From positions 868,001 through 932,000 of the forward strand of contig NZ_JACVAQ010000002.1 in NCBI RefSeq assembly GCF_014851905.1: DNA of 64,000 bases, given 5' to 3'. The notes beneath the pieces were generated by a model. That model made no database searches and was not told where the DNA came from. It was given only the letters and a program-made list of their open reading frames with translations. The position numbers were made by a program, and so were the translations under genes. Shown here in pieces: positions 1 to 8,923 of this stretch. The stretch comes from Pseudomonas sp. PDM14 (GTDB taxonomy: Bacteria > Pseudomonadota > Gammaproteobacteria > Pseudomonadales > Pseudomonadaceae). Positions within the stretch are counted from its first letter, which is position 1; each line of letters begins with the position of its first letter.

Positions 1-186
1 AGCTACGGTACCGTTGGCCAGAGCTATCGCATACTCAACGCCTACCCAGGCCGCGAATTCCTTCTCGAACTCGCGACAATGCTGACCCGTCCAGTAATTG
101 ACCTTATTCGAAAGAATCACATCACGGGTCGCATTGGCTTCTTCTTCAGAAAAGCTGGGCCATGGAGCGAAGGGTGTATTGAGCAC
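1..186 (-). CDS. DegT/DnrJ/EryC1 sugar aminotransferase, N-terminal part
   Basis: This is the first 62 codons of a PLP-dependent sugar aminotransferase; the gene runs off the left edge. The frame opens with GTG at 186-184, preceded by an AGGA ribosome-binding site about 8 bases upstream, and stays open to base 1. The translation shows features of the DegT family N-terminus: FAPWPSFSEEE, then a substrate-lid stretch YWTGQ, then EFEKEFAAW and the YAIALANGT block that binds PLP phosphate. The gene lies 195 bases after the PglD-like acetyltransferase in the same direction. Family knowledge suggests a C4-amination of a UDP-4-keto sugar (PglE-like), supplying the amine that PglD acetylates. The exact substrate is an inference. 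The catalytic lysine lies outside the window. Confidence 0.85.
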   Translation of the reverse strand, partial: MLNTPFAPWPSFSEEEANATRDVILSNKVNYWTGQHCREFEKEFAAWVGVEYAIALANGTVA

Positions 187-381
187 AACGGCAATCCTGC
201 AAAAACGAAATGAAAGGCTGACACCTAGGAAACACGCAACAAGTACGCTACGAAAGCCAGCGAGGAGCCCAGTTCAAGTTCAAAAAACGGAATGCTGACC
301 GGGGTTTTTAAAGTTTACGAGTTGTACATAAGTATGCCGAGCCGTTTTTGATGGAGCGTTGCAAACGCAGGCACTTCGCTT

Positions 382-1008
382 TCAGAGCTGCACCAGGCGG
401 GCCGGCACTCCGACAGCAGTATAGCCATCCGGTATATCGGCTACGACGGCTGCACCGGCACCGATCATTACTCCACGCCCGATGCGAATCGACTGACGCA
501 CGCAGGCACCAATACCAATCCAGGTCGCTTCACCCACCTGAACGCCACCAGCCAGGTGCGCACCCGGACTGATGTGTACCGCAGCGGCCAACTCGCAGTC
601 ATGGTCCACACTGCTGCCGGTATTGATAATAGTTGCCGTGCCCACCTTCGCGTAGGCATTGACCACCGCTCCAGCGAAGACCACACACCCCTCACGCAAC
701 GATGCATAGCGGCTTATGCAGGCCAGCGGGTGGATCAGCGTGGCAATACGTGCACCTGCTGCCTGCAGCTCAAGTACCTTGGCAAGTCGTACATCGTTTT
801 GGCCAATAGCGACCAATACACCATCGAAATCAGACAGGCTCTCCAGCAACGCCGCGGTATTGCCCTCTACCGCCCATTCACCATTGTGCAAAAGGGTTGG
901 CCAGGCATCGTCGAAGAAAGAGAGACGCTGCCACCCACAGAGCTCTGCAGTATCCGCCACGACCTTGCCGTGACCACTGGCACCGAGGATAGCGAGACGC
1001 TTCATCAT
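382..1008 (-). CDS. PglD/NeuD-like sugar O- or N-acetyltransferase
   Basis: This 208-residue protein combines an N-terminal nucleotide-sugar binding fold (LAILGASGHGKVVAD, residues 5-19) with a C-terminal left-handed beta-helix of hexapeptide repeats from about residue 95. The motif GSSVDHDCEL places a histidine at about residue 136, matching the general base of PglD. The family acetylates UDP-4-amino-4,6-dideoxy sugars with acetyl-CoA. The ATG at 1008 overlaps the TGA of the upstream sugar transferase (ATGA) and follows a GGAAAGG site; a second ATG at 1005 is possible. A longer frame extends to 1137 but its added residues look non-coding. Together with the PglC-like transferase and the aminotransferase at the left edge it suggests a diacetamido-bacillosamine-type sugar, which is an inference. 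Confidence 0.85.
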   Translation of the reverse strand: MMKRLAILGASGHGKVVADTAELCGWQRLSFFDDAWPTLLHNGEWAVEGNTAALLESLSDFDGVLVAIGQNDVRLAKVLELQAAGARIATLIHPLACISRYASLREGCVVFAGAVVNAYAKVGTATIINTGSSVDHDCELAAAVHISPGAHLAGGVQVGEATWIGIGACVRQSIRIGRGVMIGAGAAVVADIPDGYTAVGVPARLVQL

Positions 1009-1595
1009 TCCTTTCCCGTGAACTTGGCCATGGTTGCCTCGCCATCCGCGCTGATGCCTTCGCGAATGAAGACCTTGCGAATGGTCAGGAAAATGATCCG
1101 TATATCCAACCGCAGAGATCGATTCTCTACGTACCACATGTCCAACTCGAACTTCTCGGGCCAGCCCAGCGCATTACGCCCGTTGACCTGTGCCCAGCCC
1201 GTCACCCCTGGCCGAACTTCGTGACGGCGAGCTTGCCGCTCATTGTAGAGGGGTAGGTACTCCATCAGCAGTGGGCGTGGACCAACCAGGCTCATATCGC
1301 CCTTGAGCACATTCCACAGCTCAGGCAACTCGTCGAGACTGGTAGACCTGAGAAAGCGTCCAAATGGCGTCATCCGTTCGGCATCGGGAAGCGAATTACC
1401 CTGAGTATCGACTGCATCCAGCATGGTACGAAACTTGATCATCTCGAATGGGCGCCCATTCAGGCCTGGACGAACCTGACGGAACAGCACCGGACTGCCC
1501 AAGCGCTGACGAATCATCAAGGCGACGACCACCAACACCGGTGAAAGCAATAACAACCCAAATGCAGAGCAAACGAGATCAAACAGACGCTTCAC
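1005..1595 (-). CDS. PglC-type phosphoglycosyl transferase
   Basis: This 196-residue enzyme belongs to the monotopic bacterial sugar transferase family. It would start repeat-unit synthesis by moving phospho-sugar from a UDP-sugar to undecaprenyl phosphate at the inner membrane. Visible features are a single N-terminal hydrophobic re-entrant segment (about residues 5-28), the [10 protein letters not shown] block, the catalytic pair in [10 protein letters not shown] (D88-E89) and the [10 protein letters not shown] motif. Its length matches the minimal PglC class rather than the larger WbaP class. It differs from P. aeruginosa WbpL, which is a polytopic WecA-type enzyme. It overlaps the end of the upstream glycosyltransferase by 17 bases and the next gene by 4, so translation is probably coupled. 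Confidence 0.9.
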   Translation of the reverse strand: MKRLFDLVCSAFGLLLLSPVLVVVALMIRQRLGSPVLFRQVRPGLNGRPFEMIKFRTMLDAVDTQGNSLPDAERMTPFGRFLRSTSLDELPELWNVLKGDMSLVGPRPLLMEYLPLYNERQARRHEVRPGVTGWAQVNGRNALGWPEKFELDMWYVENRSLRLDIRIIFLTIRKVFIREGISADGEATMAKFTGKE

Positions 1596-2751
1596 GACTC
1601 AACTCACCCTGATAAAACTCGACCATACGCTGCCAATGCGCCTCCTGCTCGAAACACGCCTTTACGTTCAAGCGCGCCTCTTGCCCCATGGCAATCAGGC
1701 CCTCTTCCGATGTTTCCATTGCCACCTGCATCGCCAAGCGCAAAGCCTCGCTGTCTCGAGCAGGAACCAACCATCCATTAAGACTAGGTGTAACGATCTC
1801 GTTGCAGCCGTTTATATCGCTGGCGATCACAGGTAATGACATGGATCCAGCTTGCAACAGCACATTCGGAAACCCTTCCCGATAGCTGGGCAGCACCAAC
1901 ACATCGGCGCTCAACAAGGCAGCCCGGATATCTTCTTGGAAGCCCACATGATGGATACGCGGATGCTCATCCAGGACTTGCCTGGTCCGCGCGTCGAGTG
2001 GCGCGGTCTGATCATGAGCGCCGACGAGCAACAGTTGCCCGCCGTCCAACTGCTCAAAGGCACGCACCAACTCCAACAAGCCTTTATCGCGGTTCAAGCG
2101 ACCAACAAAACAGAACACGAATGCAGAGTCCGCAATACCCAATGCGCTACGCAGCGTCTGGGCACGCTCAACTGAGTGTGTGTCTGCCGGGTTGAAATAG
2201 GCCGTGTCGACCCCCGCGATATTTCCGGAGCCGATGACCTGCAGAGGCTTGTGGGTAATACCGAAACGGCGTAGATCCTGCGCAACACCCTGCCCCTCGG
2301 GAACGACACGCGTGGCACAAGCGCAGATCAGCCTGTCGATCCAGATCAGCAGTTTCTGCTTTGCACCCGAGGCTGTGGGAAAAATCAGCCCGGTGAACGT
2401 GTGGATCCGGACCGGCACGCGACAGAGCCATGCGGCAATCATTGTCACCAAGCCAGCCTTGGGGGTATAGGAATGAACGGCGTCAGGTCGCATCTGACGC
2501 AGCAGAACAATCATCCGCATGACGGAGAGCAGATCACGAACAGGGCTGATACCCCGCACCATCGGCACAATACTTAGCTCAAGTCCTTCATTAGAAGTGA
2601 TCAGGATGACCTCATCACCTAGAGAGGTAGCAAGTCGCAAATCAAAATGTCGAGCAAGAAAGGCGGGCTGCCCCTTCAGAATAGTGCTCAATGTCTCCGG
2701 GACAGTCGTGACCACAAGCAGTTTTTTTTTTGCTTTAGCATATCCACTCAT
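1579..2751 (-). CDS. GT4-family glycosyltransferase
   Basis: This 390-residue cytoplasmic glycosyltransferase has a GT-B fold of the GT4 type. The N-terminal acceptor domain begins KKLLVVTTVPETL; the C-terminal donor domain includes FCFVGRLNRDKGL (about residues 215-227) and EGFPNVLLQAGSMSLPVI, the usual nucleotide-sugar motif with a retained first glutamate. The family resembles PglA-like enzymes that add the second sugar onto an undecaprenyl-linked primer; the gene sits directly upstream of the PglC-type transferase, which fits. Start ATG at 2751 follows a GAGG site and lies 5 bases after the previous stop. Donor and linkage cannot be read from sequence. Confidence 0.85.
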   Translation of the reverse strand: MSGYAKAKKKLLVVTTVPETLSTILKGQPAFLARHFDLRLATSLGDEVILITSNEGLELSIVPMVRGISPVRDLLSVMRMIVLLRQMRPDAVHSYTPKAGLVTMIAAWLCRVPVRIHTFTGLIFPTASGAKQKLLIWIDRLICACATRVVPEGQGVAQDLRRFGITHKPLQVIGSGNIAGVDTAYFNPADTHSVERAQTLRSALGIADSAFVFCFVGRLNRDKGLLELVRAFEQLDGGQLLLVGAHDQTAPLDARTRQVLDEHPRIHHVGFQEDIRAALLSADVLVLPSYREGFPNVLLQAGSMSLPVIASDINGCNEIVTPSLNGWLVPARDSEALRLAMQVAMETSEEGLIAMGQEARLNVKACFEQEAHWQRMVEFYQGELSREASV

Positions 2752-2756
2752 GAAAC

Positions 2757-3863
2757 TCAGCCCTCGGCGCCTCGGACATCCCTCATGGCACGATATAGAA
2801 TATCAAGAGCAACTGACTTATCAATATATGGTCTTGCAGCACCTGCAACCTGCTCGCGAGATATCGAGCGTACGCTATTTGCAAAGGCGAGAATATCGGC
2901 AATTGAAGGGGGGCCACTACGATAGTATGCAAAGGACGAAGGAATAACCTCTTGATAACCAGCATACACGGGGAGACCCATCATTAGATATTCGCGAACT
3001 TTCAGTGTACACGCTTCAGCCATACCTATGCGCGATAAAGCAAATGACGAAATACCAAGAGAGCAGCGCCCGGAAATTTTACGTACGTACTCAACGGGTT
3101 TGTAGCCATGCAATACAATACGCTTATCTTTTTTCGCACGGGCTTGGTCGACCGCTGACAAAGTACCGACAAGATGCAATATAAATTCCTGACCACTAGA
3201 CTCTATATCGCTCAAGAGCAAATCAAGCCCATGCCATGGCGCAAAAAATCCGGCAACAAATAGCAACTCTGGGATATCACATCGCTCATCAGATACAGTG
3301 CACTTTTCATACAATATTCCATTGGGGTAGAGATAATCCCCCCCCCTCTTGTAACCACGCAAATTTTGATGAGTTAGAATTTCTTGAGTGACGCCAATAG
3401 TCCCGTAGGAATATCGAACAGCATATCTCCCAATCCAATCCTCTAGCAAAGACCGCAGGCGAGCCCCTGTACCGCCCGGCATCGCCAACTCGGGAACCTC
3501 AAGCGTGTGATGCACCAAATACACAGGACGATTACATAGCAATATGAACAACAACTGGAAAGGATCGTGCACATAATAGCGCAAAACAAAAGCGTCGTAT
3601 TCTTTTGCGAGCGAATACAACCAAACGTGATACTCAATACGTAAAATAAGCCAAGCGTATAGCTTCCAAACAACACCATTCCGCTTACCCCCCAACCATC
3701 GAGCACGGTAAACGACAGGTGAGTCCGCACAGCTATCCCGAGGGCAAAACATTTTCACATGCCATGGAATCCCCAATTGAGACGCAGCAAGCTGCTCCCA
3801 CTCCATTTGATTCACAATACCAGAAGGAGGTGAAAGTAAAGCTGCCGCGTGTAATACCCTCAT
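2757..3863 (-). CDS. putative glycosyltransferase
   Basis: This is a 368-residue protein. It opens with MRVLHAAALLSPPSGIVNQMEWE, typical of GT-B glycosyltransferases, and contains LFVAGFFAPWHGLDLLL and a C-terminal EACTLKVREYLMMGLPVYAG segment that matches the EX7E region of GT4-like enzymes. I read it as a glycosyltransferase of the O-antigen unit with unknown donor. The ATG at 3863 is preferred: it overlaps a TGA (ATGA) of the small hydrophobic frame just upstream and has a GGTGGA site; a TTG 15 bases earlier is unlikely. Base composition is AT-rich with many AGA/ATA codons, unlike the core genes of this window. Confidence 0.75.
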   Translation of the reverse strand: MRVLHAAALLSPPSGIVNQMEWEQLAASQLGIPWHVKMFCPRDSCADSPVVYRARWLGGKRNGVVWKLYAWLILRIEYHVWLYSLAKEYDAFVLRYYVHDPFQLLFILLCNRPVYLVHHTLEVPELAMPGGTGARLRSLLEDWIGRYAVRYSYGTIGVTQEILTHQNLRGYKRGGDYLYPNGILYEKCTVSDERCDIPELLFVAGFFAPWHGLDLLLSDIESSGQEFILHLVGTLSAVDQARAKKDKRIVLHGYKPVEYVRKISGRCSLGISSFALSRIGMAEACTLKVREYLMMGLPVYAGYQEVIPSSFAYYRSGPPSIADILAFANSVRSISREQVAGAARPYIDKSVALDILYRAMRDVRGAEG

Positions 3864-4000
3864 TGGAAGTCCACCCAAAGCGCCAAAATAAAGCCGTTAA
3901 AAATAATCACCAAAAAACCATATAAAATCAAAATAGCAGCTCCAGCAAGCTTAAGCGCGAGCAATAGATAAGCAAGAGCAACAAACAATACACCAATCAG
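3860..4000 (-). other. shifted-frame hydrophobic tail of wzx
   Basis: Directly after the wzx stop codon a second frame, offset by -1, stays open for 46 codons (CTG at 4000 to TGA at 3862-3860). Its translation is almost wholly hydrophobic (for example LFVALAYLLLALKLAGAAIL and ILYGFLVIIFNGFILALW) and would make one or two membrane helices. It has no ATG or GTG start, but its TGA overlaps the ATG of the downstream glycosyltransferase as ATGA, as real coupled genes do here. The join lies at a GGTTTTC run at the end of wzx. I infer that this was, or by -1 slippage still is, the C-terminal end of the flippase. Confidence 0.6.
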
Positions 4001-5229
4001 AAAACCTTATAATAGAATTGTGAGAAAAATGCATTCATTGAAAATATAACGCACGCACCTGCAAAGGTAGCAAAAGAGGCCCCAAGGATACCCCACCAAT
4101 GTACAAACCAAAAATTAAGACATACAGCAATAATCGCACCAAAAACATTAACACACGCAAGTAATTTTGTTTTCTTATATATAGAGAGTCCTGGAAAAAA
4201 AGCACACATACCCTGCACAAAAACTGCAGCACTCAACACCACTGCAACAGAAGCAGCACCCGCATAACTATCGCTTGCGATAATCAAGACAAGGCTATCT
4301 CCCAGCACAGCGATAGCCAAAACGAAGGAAGCCCCGAAAAAAATATAACCCCAGAATATTTTTCTCAACTTCATAGGTGTATCAACACAATCAAATTTCG
4401 CATAAATCAAAGGTGCTAATGCGCTTTGCACACCCATAGTAAGAAGAGTAATGACGGCAGCAATTTTCGCTCCTACACTGAACACCGCCAACTCTTGAAA
4501 TCCTAGAATGGCCTTAATAAATAGACGATCAGAAAAAATAGAAGCAACCACACTCAAACTGGAAAAAACAAGAGGGGCGGAAAAAGAAAGCAGCTCTTTC
4601 AGTCGTAACAAATCAGGACGCTTAAAAAAATCCTTACGCTCATGCCATACGATGACACCAATCACCAGCGCCTGAGCAAGGAATTGGGCGAGCAGAAGTC
4701 CATCGACGCCATACCCCAAATAAAGAGAGCACAAAGAAAATATCGCGATGCTAATTACAGAGCACATCGAAATCAGTATGGAAGCCTGAGGCCGTAATTT
4801 TGAACGGTAAACTACAGAAAAAAAATAAACCAATGCACTGGAGGAGAAAGCAAGAGCACCGAAAAGAAGCACTCGCTCCCTATTGGCCTCATCCAACAGC
4901 ATTAGAGAAAGATCTGTTAAAAAAAACGAAACCGTGACGATCAATAAAAAATAGGACGCCACTGTAAACCAAAATGCCGTGGCAATATAAGAAGATTGCA
5001 AAACCCTCTGCCCCTGATACTCAGAAACAAATCGCATCACACCCTGCGACACTTCAAAGGTCACAACAACTGCAACTATAGCCCCAACAGATAAAACATA
5101 TTCAAAGACGCCATATTCCTCTTTAGATAAAAAACTCAAATATATAGGTATCAGCAAGAAGCTGACCCCTTTTGTAAGAATATTACCAACGCTATATAAA
5201 GCTGAGTGCCGAAGAAATTGCCTAAGCAT
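3997..5229 (-). CDS. wzx: Wzx-type O-antigen flippase
   Basis: This is a polytopic inner-membrane protein of 410 residues with about 12 hydrophobic segments. It begins FLRHSALYSVGNILTKGVSF, the typical opening of the polysaccharide transporter (PST/MATE-like) family, and contains the LLIPIYLSFLSKEEYGVFEY block. Wzx flips undecaprenyl-linked O-units to the periplasmic face. Of several ATGs, 5229 is chosen because AGAGAG lies 7 bases upstream; it overlaps the end of the preceding gene by 8 bases. The C-terminus (FSQFYYKVF) stops abruptly, and a hydrophobic continuation is found in the next frame (3860-4000), so the protein may be truncated or completed by frameshift. Composition is strongly AT-rich. 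Confidence 0.85.
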   Translation of the reverse strand: MLRQFLRHSALYSVGNILTKGVSFLLIPIYLSFLSKEEYGVFEYVLSVGAIVAVVVTFEVSQGVMRFVSEYQGQRVLQSSYIATAFWFTVASYFLLIVTVSFFLTDLSLMLLDEANRERVLLFGALAFSSSALVYFFSVVYRSKLRPQASILISMCSVISIAIFSLCSLYLGYGVDGLLLAQFLAQALVIGVIVWHERKDFFKRPDLLRLKELLSFSAPLVFSSLSVVASIFSDRLFIKAILGFQELAVFSVGAKIAAVITLLTMGVQSALAPLIYAKFDCVDTPMKLRKIFWGYIFFGASFVLAIAVLGDSLVLIIASDSYAGAASVAVVLSAAVFVQGMCAFFPGLSIYKKTKLLACVNVFGAIIAVCLNFWFVHWWGILGASFATFAGACVIFSMNAFFSQFYYKVF

Positions 5230-6373
5230 CAACATACTCTCTGAAACGAGCAGAGCTTGCGCTATAAGAACAGTACTCTCGAACCCAACTGGTTCCACGA
5301 TCAGCTTGGTCCTGCAATGCATCAGGATGATCAAGCTGAAGTTTTAAATTCTCATAGATCATCCAATATGGTGTCACCACCCATGCTTCATTAGCCCCTT
5401 CAAACAAGGTCGGCTCAATTCCCCTATCAGCAGAAGTTAGTAACACCGCATTGGCCGCCATTGCCTCAACACCAAAAACTCCCGGAACGAAGGCATAAAA
5501 TTCGTTAAGAACAATATGCGCGCGATTTATCGTCTCAAGCACCGTTGAATGGGGAACACCTATAAGCTCAATATACTCAAAATCATATCCATCCAACATC
5601 AGCTTCTTAATGGCCGCACGAACCAGAGGCGTCCCCTTTATCAATGGCGATGAAGGCGCATGAACAATTACAGGCAGAGTCGTATCTTTCCACTTACAGG
5701 GAGCCCTGCGTATATTCTCATCAGGATAAAAATAAAGAAAAGGAAAGGTTTCACGCGACATATATGACATTTGATCGGTAGATGGATTGAAGATCACATC
5801 TGCAAATTTATCTGCTGATAACGCTAGTGCCTTTCTTCGCTCTTCCTTAACTGGAGAGTCGATACCCCTAGAAGAGATAGGTTGATAGGTAGTGATGACA
5901 TCTATATGACGCTGCTTGGCATAGGCGTTTAACAATTTGAATGACCTGATCTCACTCCCCGTAAAATAGCAAACGATCACACCTCCTCGCTTCTTAATAA
6001 ACTCAAACTCCTTGAAACGCCCATCACACTGTGAAAACAGGAATCCATTGCCACCAACATAAATAAATTTCCTGTACCTAGCAGCAAAGAAACCCAGCAA
6101 AAAAGGACCCAAGATAAATCTAGAAACGTGACTAGATAACGTACCTAAGCTGTATTCATACTTGAAACTGTAATAGGGGTTTCGAAAGAGGCAAACACTC
6201 ACAGCCCCCGGCAAAGACATACTCAAGTTATGCAGAACGGAAGCGATCTCCTCGACACCGACCACATAGTCTGTCTTTTTTTCTCTAGGGAAAATTCGAT
6301 CAAATATAAAAAATGAAGAATACAAGAAAAACAACTGAAGAGAATGTGCGACCCGAAAAAGAACCCTTCTCAA
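5222..6373 (-). CDS. putative GT4-like glycosyltransferase
   Basis: This 383-residue protein has a short hydrophobic stretch near the N-terminus (LQLFFLYSSFFIF, about residues 12-24) that may attach it to the membrane. The C-terminal half reads VIVHAPSSPLIKGTPLVRAA, a GT4-type donor-domain motif, followed by a GVFGVEAMAANAVLLTS segment that matches the usual acidic EX7E region. I call it a glycosyltransferase of the O-unit; the donor is unknown. Its ATG overlaps the TGA of the upstream amidotransferase gene (ATGA), so it belongs to the same transcript. AT-rich composition agrees with its neighbours. Confidence 0.7.
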   Translation of the reverse strand: MRRVLFRVAHSLQLFFLYSSFFIFDRIFPREKKTDYVVGVEEIASVLHNLSMSLPGAVSVCLFRNPYYSFKYEYSLGTLSSHVSRFILGPFLLGFFAARYRKFIYVGGNGFLFSQCDGRFKEFEFIKKRGGVIVCYFTGSEIRSFKLLNAYAKQRHIDVITTYQPISSRGIDSPVKEERRKALALSADKFADVIFNPSTDQMSYMSRETFPFLYFYPDENIRRAPCKWKDTTLPVIVHAPSSPLIKGTPLVRAAIKKLMLDGYDFEYIELIGVPHSTVLETINRAHIVLNEFYAFVPGVFGVEAMAANAVLLTSADRGIEPTLFEGANEAWVVTPYWMIYENLKLQLDHPDALQDQADRGTSWVREYCSYSASSARFREYVDA

Positions 6374-7551
6374 GACAACTCGTCCTTTTGCACTTCATGA
6401 GGAAGCGTATATTTAATATAAAAACTCCACGGAACAAAGCCCCACTTGGCCATCAGATAGAAAAAGGGCCTCATGATCTCAAAGGTTTTTTTGTACGTTT
6501 TAAAATCCGTATAATATTTTTTCGGAAGTTTCATCAGCGCTTCAAATTGGTTGTCATCAAGACTCAGCCTTTTCTTATAGTAATCTAAAAGCCCCGCCTC
6601 TAGATGCGGCTCCTCACGCATCAAGGATAGAGCGTGCTCACGCGTCATACGCCCATCTCGGCAATATGCTGAATATCCAACAATTCTAAAATCACTGCCC
6701 CAGCGTTTGGGAAAGAAATAACTGTGGAAGAAGGCAGCTGTCCGATTTTCTAAATGATGTCCGCCATACCACACCCAGCCATACTCCTCAGACAGAAGTG
6801 TTTTTGCTTGCTCCTTATCATAGTCCAAATAATAAAGCGGGCGCACTGACTTGATTTTGTTAAACAGCATCCACTTCAACTGCTTATACAGCCACAAATT
6901 CGGAAACGTCTTCATTGAGGACTTCCCGTACTCTCGATGAACGCTTTGTATGTATTTGGCATCCATGTATATCCACCCCATTGGGGCGGTGCCCTCTGTC
7001 CGAAATGAGTGCCCATCAATCTTGTAACGGATACCATATTTTTCGGCAGCAATATTCATCGTCGCGGCCAGACCAATATCGGTTGGACACTCGATATCTC
7101 TGACCCCAGACTTCAAGAAAGAAAGAACTATATCATCGAACTCTTCAGCATCGACCACATAGGTAAACAGATCGATACCTAACTTGTCAGTAACAGCATG
7201 GATGTTCTGCGTAGCAATCGTTGTATTCCATGTGTTATCAAAATGCACGGCCAAGAGGCGCAGGCCATATTTCTTAGTCATGAGATGCATCAGATAGGAT
7301 GAGTCACATCCTCCGGACACACCGATAAGAGCATCGTATTTCTTGCCCCGACCCGCAGCCTTCATCTCAGCCACTGCATTTTCCAATGCGCGCTCACCAC
7401 GTTCATCGTTTGGAAACTGCTGCTCTAATTCTTCTATCTGACGGCAATAGTTACAAACACCACTATCATCGAAAGAAATATTAGGGACACTCTCGTCATA
7501 AATGCATTTTGTACAGATGATATTAGAAGAGTCGCTTACTTCAGCAGACAT
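6370..7551 (-). CDS. wbpG: N-acetyl sugar amidotransferase (WbpG-like)
   Basis: This 393-residue enzyme belongs to the family of N-acetyl sugar amidotransferases (WbpG, PseA). Four cysteines at about 13, 16, 33 and 36 (CTKC and CNYC) form a likely zinc site. The ATP-pyrophosphatase loop SGGCDSS lies at 79-85. In P. aeruginosa, WbpG needs HisH-like and HisF-like partners to convert an acetamido group to an acetamidino group on a diacetamido uronic acid, using ammonia from glutamine. Both partners lie immediately upstream here: its start overlaps the HisF-like gene by 16 bases. This fits the UDP-ManNAc3NAcA pathway encoded at 11.7-16.8 kb. The chemistry is taken from the family. Confidence 0.9.
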   Translation of the reverse strand: MSAEVSDSSNIICTKCIYDESVPNISFDDSGVCNYCRQIEELEQQFPNDERGERALENAVAEMKAAGRGKKYDALIGVSGGCDSSYLMHLMTKKYGLRLLAVHFDNTWNTTIATQNIHAVTDKLGIDLFTYVVDAEEFDDIVLSFLKSGVRDIECPTDIGLAATMNIAAEKYGIRYKIDGHSFRTEGTAPMGWIYMDAKYIQSVHREYGKSSMKTFPNLWLYKQLKWMLFNKIKSVRPLYYLDYDKEQAKTLLSEEYGWVWYGGHHLENRTAAFFHSYFFPKRWGSDFRIVGYSAYCRDGRMTREHALSLMREEPHLEAGLLDYYKKRLSLDDNQFEALMKLPKKYYTDFKTYKKTFEIMRPFFYLMAKWGFVPWSFYIKYTLPHEVQKDELS

Positions 7552-8300
7552 TCCAGCTCTCTCGTCTTTGGAAATTTTATAAGCACGCCCATTCCTTTAG
7601 CCTGAAATACAGCCATGCTTCCCAAGCCTACGGCCGAGGCCTGCCCCTCTTTCACGACAGACTTTATATGATCCAGCGTTCCACACCCGCCTACAGCAAC
7701 GACAGGAACATCTAGTGATTTTGCAAAATAACTGACCAAGTCATTATCAAACCCCTGCCATGTTCCTTCACGGTCGACATTATTTATGACCACTTCCCCT
7801 ACACCCAGATTTTCGAGAACAGCCAGCACCTGCTGAAGAGGCATACTGATCTGGCGCTTGGCATTATGAGTGGTAACTTTGTATTTTTTGCGCCAGAAGC
7901 TCTTTTTTATATCGAGCACAGCAACAATGCTTTGCGCCCCAAACATACTTACTGCTTTTTTTACAACGTCAGGAGCACTAAAGATGAGTGAGCCGACCGC
8001 AACTTTTTCAACACCGAGATAAAATAGCTTTCTGAAATCCTCAATCGACTGGACACCCCCACCGTAACAAATAGGCATAAAGCACTCAGAAACGATGCGC
8101 CCGATCAAATCAAATTGAATTGGTGCTTTCTTTGCGGTGGAATCAATGTCCAGAATAATTAGCTCATCAACCTCCATTTGATTGAAAATTCTTGCAGAAT
8201 TGATGATATCTCCGACATATTGAGCAGACTTGAACCTAGTAGTTTTCACCAGCCCTCTGCCGCTCAGCAATAGCACAGGCATTACTCGCGTTCTCAGCAT
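7536..8300 (-). CDS. hisF2: HisF-like ammonia-channel subunit for sugar amidation
   Basis: This 254-residue beta/alpha barrel is a paralog of the imidazole glycerol phosphate synthase cyclase subunit. It retains the phosphate-binding loops (ICYGGGVQS, about 77-85, and VAVGGCG) and an aspartate at position 130 (VAVLD130). The other catalytic aspartate of HisF, D11, is leucine here (MPVLLLSGRG), so histidine synthesis is unlikely. In P. aeruginosa O5-type clusters this paralog passes ammonia from the HisH partner to WbpG. It overlaps hisH by 7 bases and wbpG by 16, which supports a three-protein complex. Gene naming follows the P. aeruginosa usage. Confidence 0.9.
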   Translation of the reverse strand: MLRTRVMPVLLLSGRGLVKTTRFKSAQYVGDIINSARIFNQMEVDELIILDIDSTAKKAPIQFDLIGRIVSECFMPICYGGGVQSIEDFRKLFYLGVEKVAVGSLIFSAPDVVKKAVSMFGAQSIVAVLDIKKSFWRKKYKVTTHNAKRQISMPLQQVLAVLENLGVGEVVINNVDREGTWQGFDNDLVSYFAKSLDVPVVAVGGCGTLDHIKSVVKEGQASAVGLGSMAVFQAKGMGVLIKFPKTRELECLLK

Positions 8301-8923
8301 GCCTGAAAACTCGCAAAATTTTTCAACAGTTGCATACCGTGCTTGTGACTTTTTTCAGGGTGAAATTGAACACCCCAAATGTTCCTATGGTTTATAGCGC
8401 AAGTAAACTCATAACCATAACTGCACGTCATGAAAATATCTTCTGCACGAATATCTGCAGCGTGAAAGGAATGAACAAAGTAAAAGCGCGTATCTTCTGA
8501 GAGACCTGCGCTTAGAGGGTTAAGCTTATCGGCGGATACAATATTCCACCCCATATGCGGAACCTTTAGCCTTTCACAATTCTCATAAATTGAGAAATCG
8601 AATCGTTTTACGCTTCCTTCAATCCAACCCAAGCCAGCCAACTCTCCCTCTTGGCTGCTGTTCAATAAGAGTTGCATGCCAAGACAAATACCTAGCACTG
8701 GTATTTCTCTAACCAACGCTGCATCGTCCAGCACGTCTCTCAGACCGCTTGAGTTGATAGTTTTCATCCCACTATTCCAGTGGCCTACACCTGGCAAGAT
8801 TATCTTTGTGGCTGTTGCGACTTGCGCACGCTCGGAAATAACCTCGCTTTTCACGCCTATATGCTTGAGAATATTGACAATCGAGCCAATATTTCCCATA
8901 CCGCAGTCGACAATAGAAATCAT
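8294..8923 (-). CDS. hisH2: HisH-like glutamine amidotransferase for sugar amidation
   Basis: This 209-residue class I glutamine amidotransferase hydrolyses glutamine to supply ammonia. The nucleophile is in VLGICLGMQ (C80), and the histidine and glutamate of the triad in GVQFHPEKS (H188, E190). The oxyanion region LPGVGHW is near residue 43. Because the adjacent HisF paralog lacks one catalytic aspartate and WbpG follows, this copy serves the acetamidino step of O-antigen sugar synthesis rather than histidine synthesis. The start ATG overlaps the stop of the upstream acyltransferase gene by 4 bases. Confidence 0.9.
   Translation of the reverse strand: MISIVDCGMGNIGSIVNILKHIGVKSEVISERAQVATATKIILPGVGHWNSGMKTINSSGLRDVLDDAALVREIPVLGICLGMQLLLNSSQEGELAGLGWIEGSVKRFDFSIYENCERLKVPHMGWNIVSADKLNPLSAGLSEDTRFYFVHSFHAADIRAEDIFMTCSYGYEFTCAINHRNIWGVQFHPEKSHKHGMQLLKNFASFQAC

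Noticed and set aside
7536..8923. Reading HisH and HisF as histidine biosynthesis
   Set aside because: They are between O-antigen genes, HisF lacks D11, and WbpG is adjacent; no other his genes are here.
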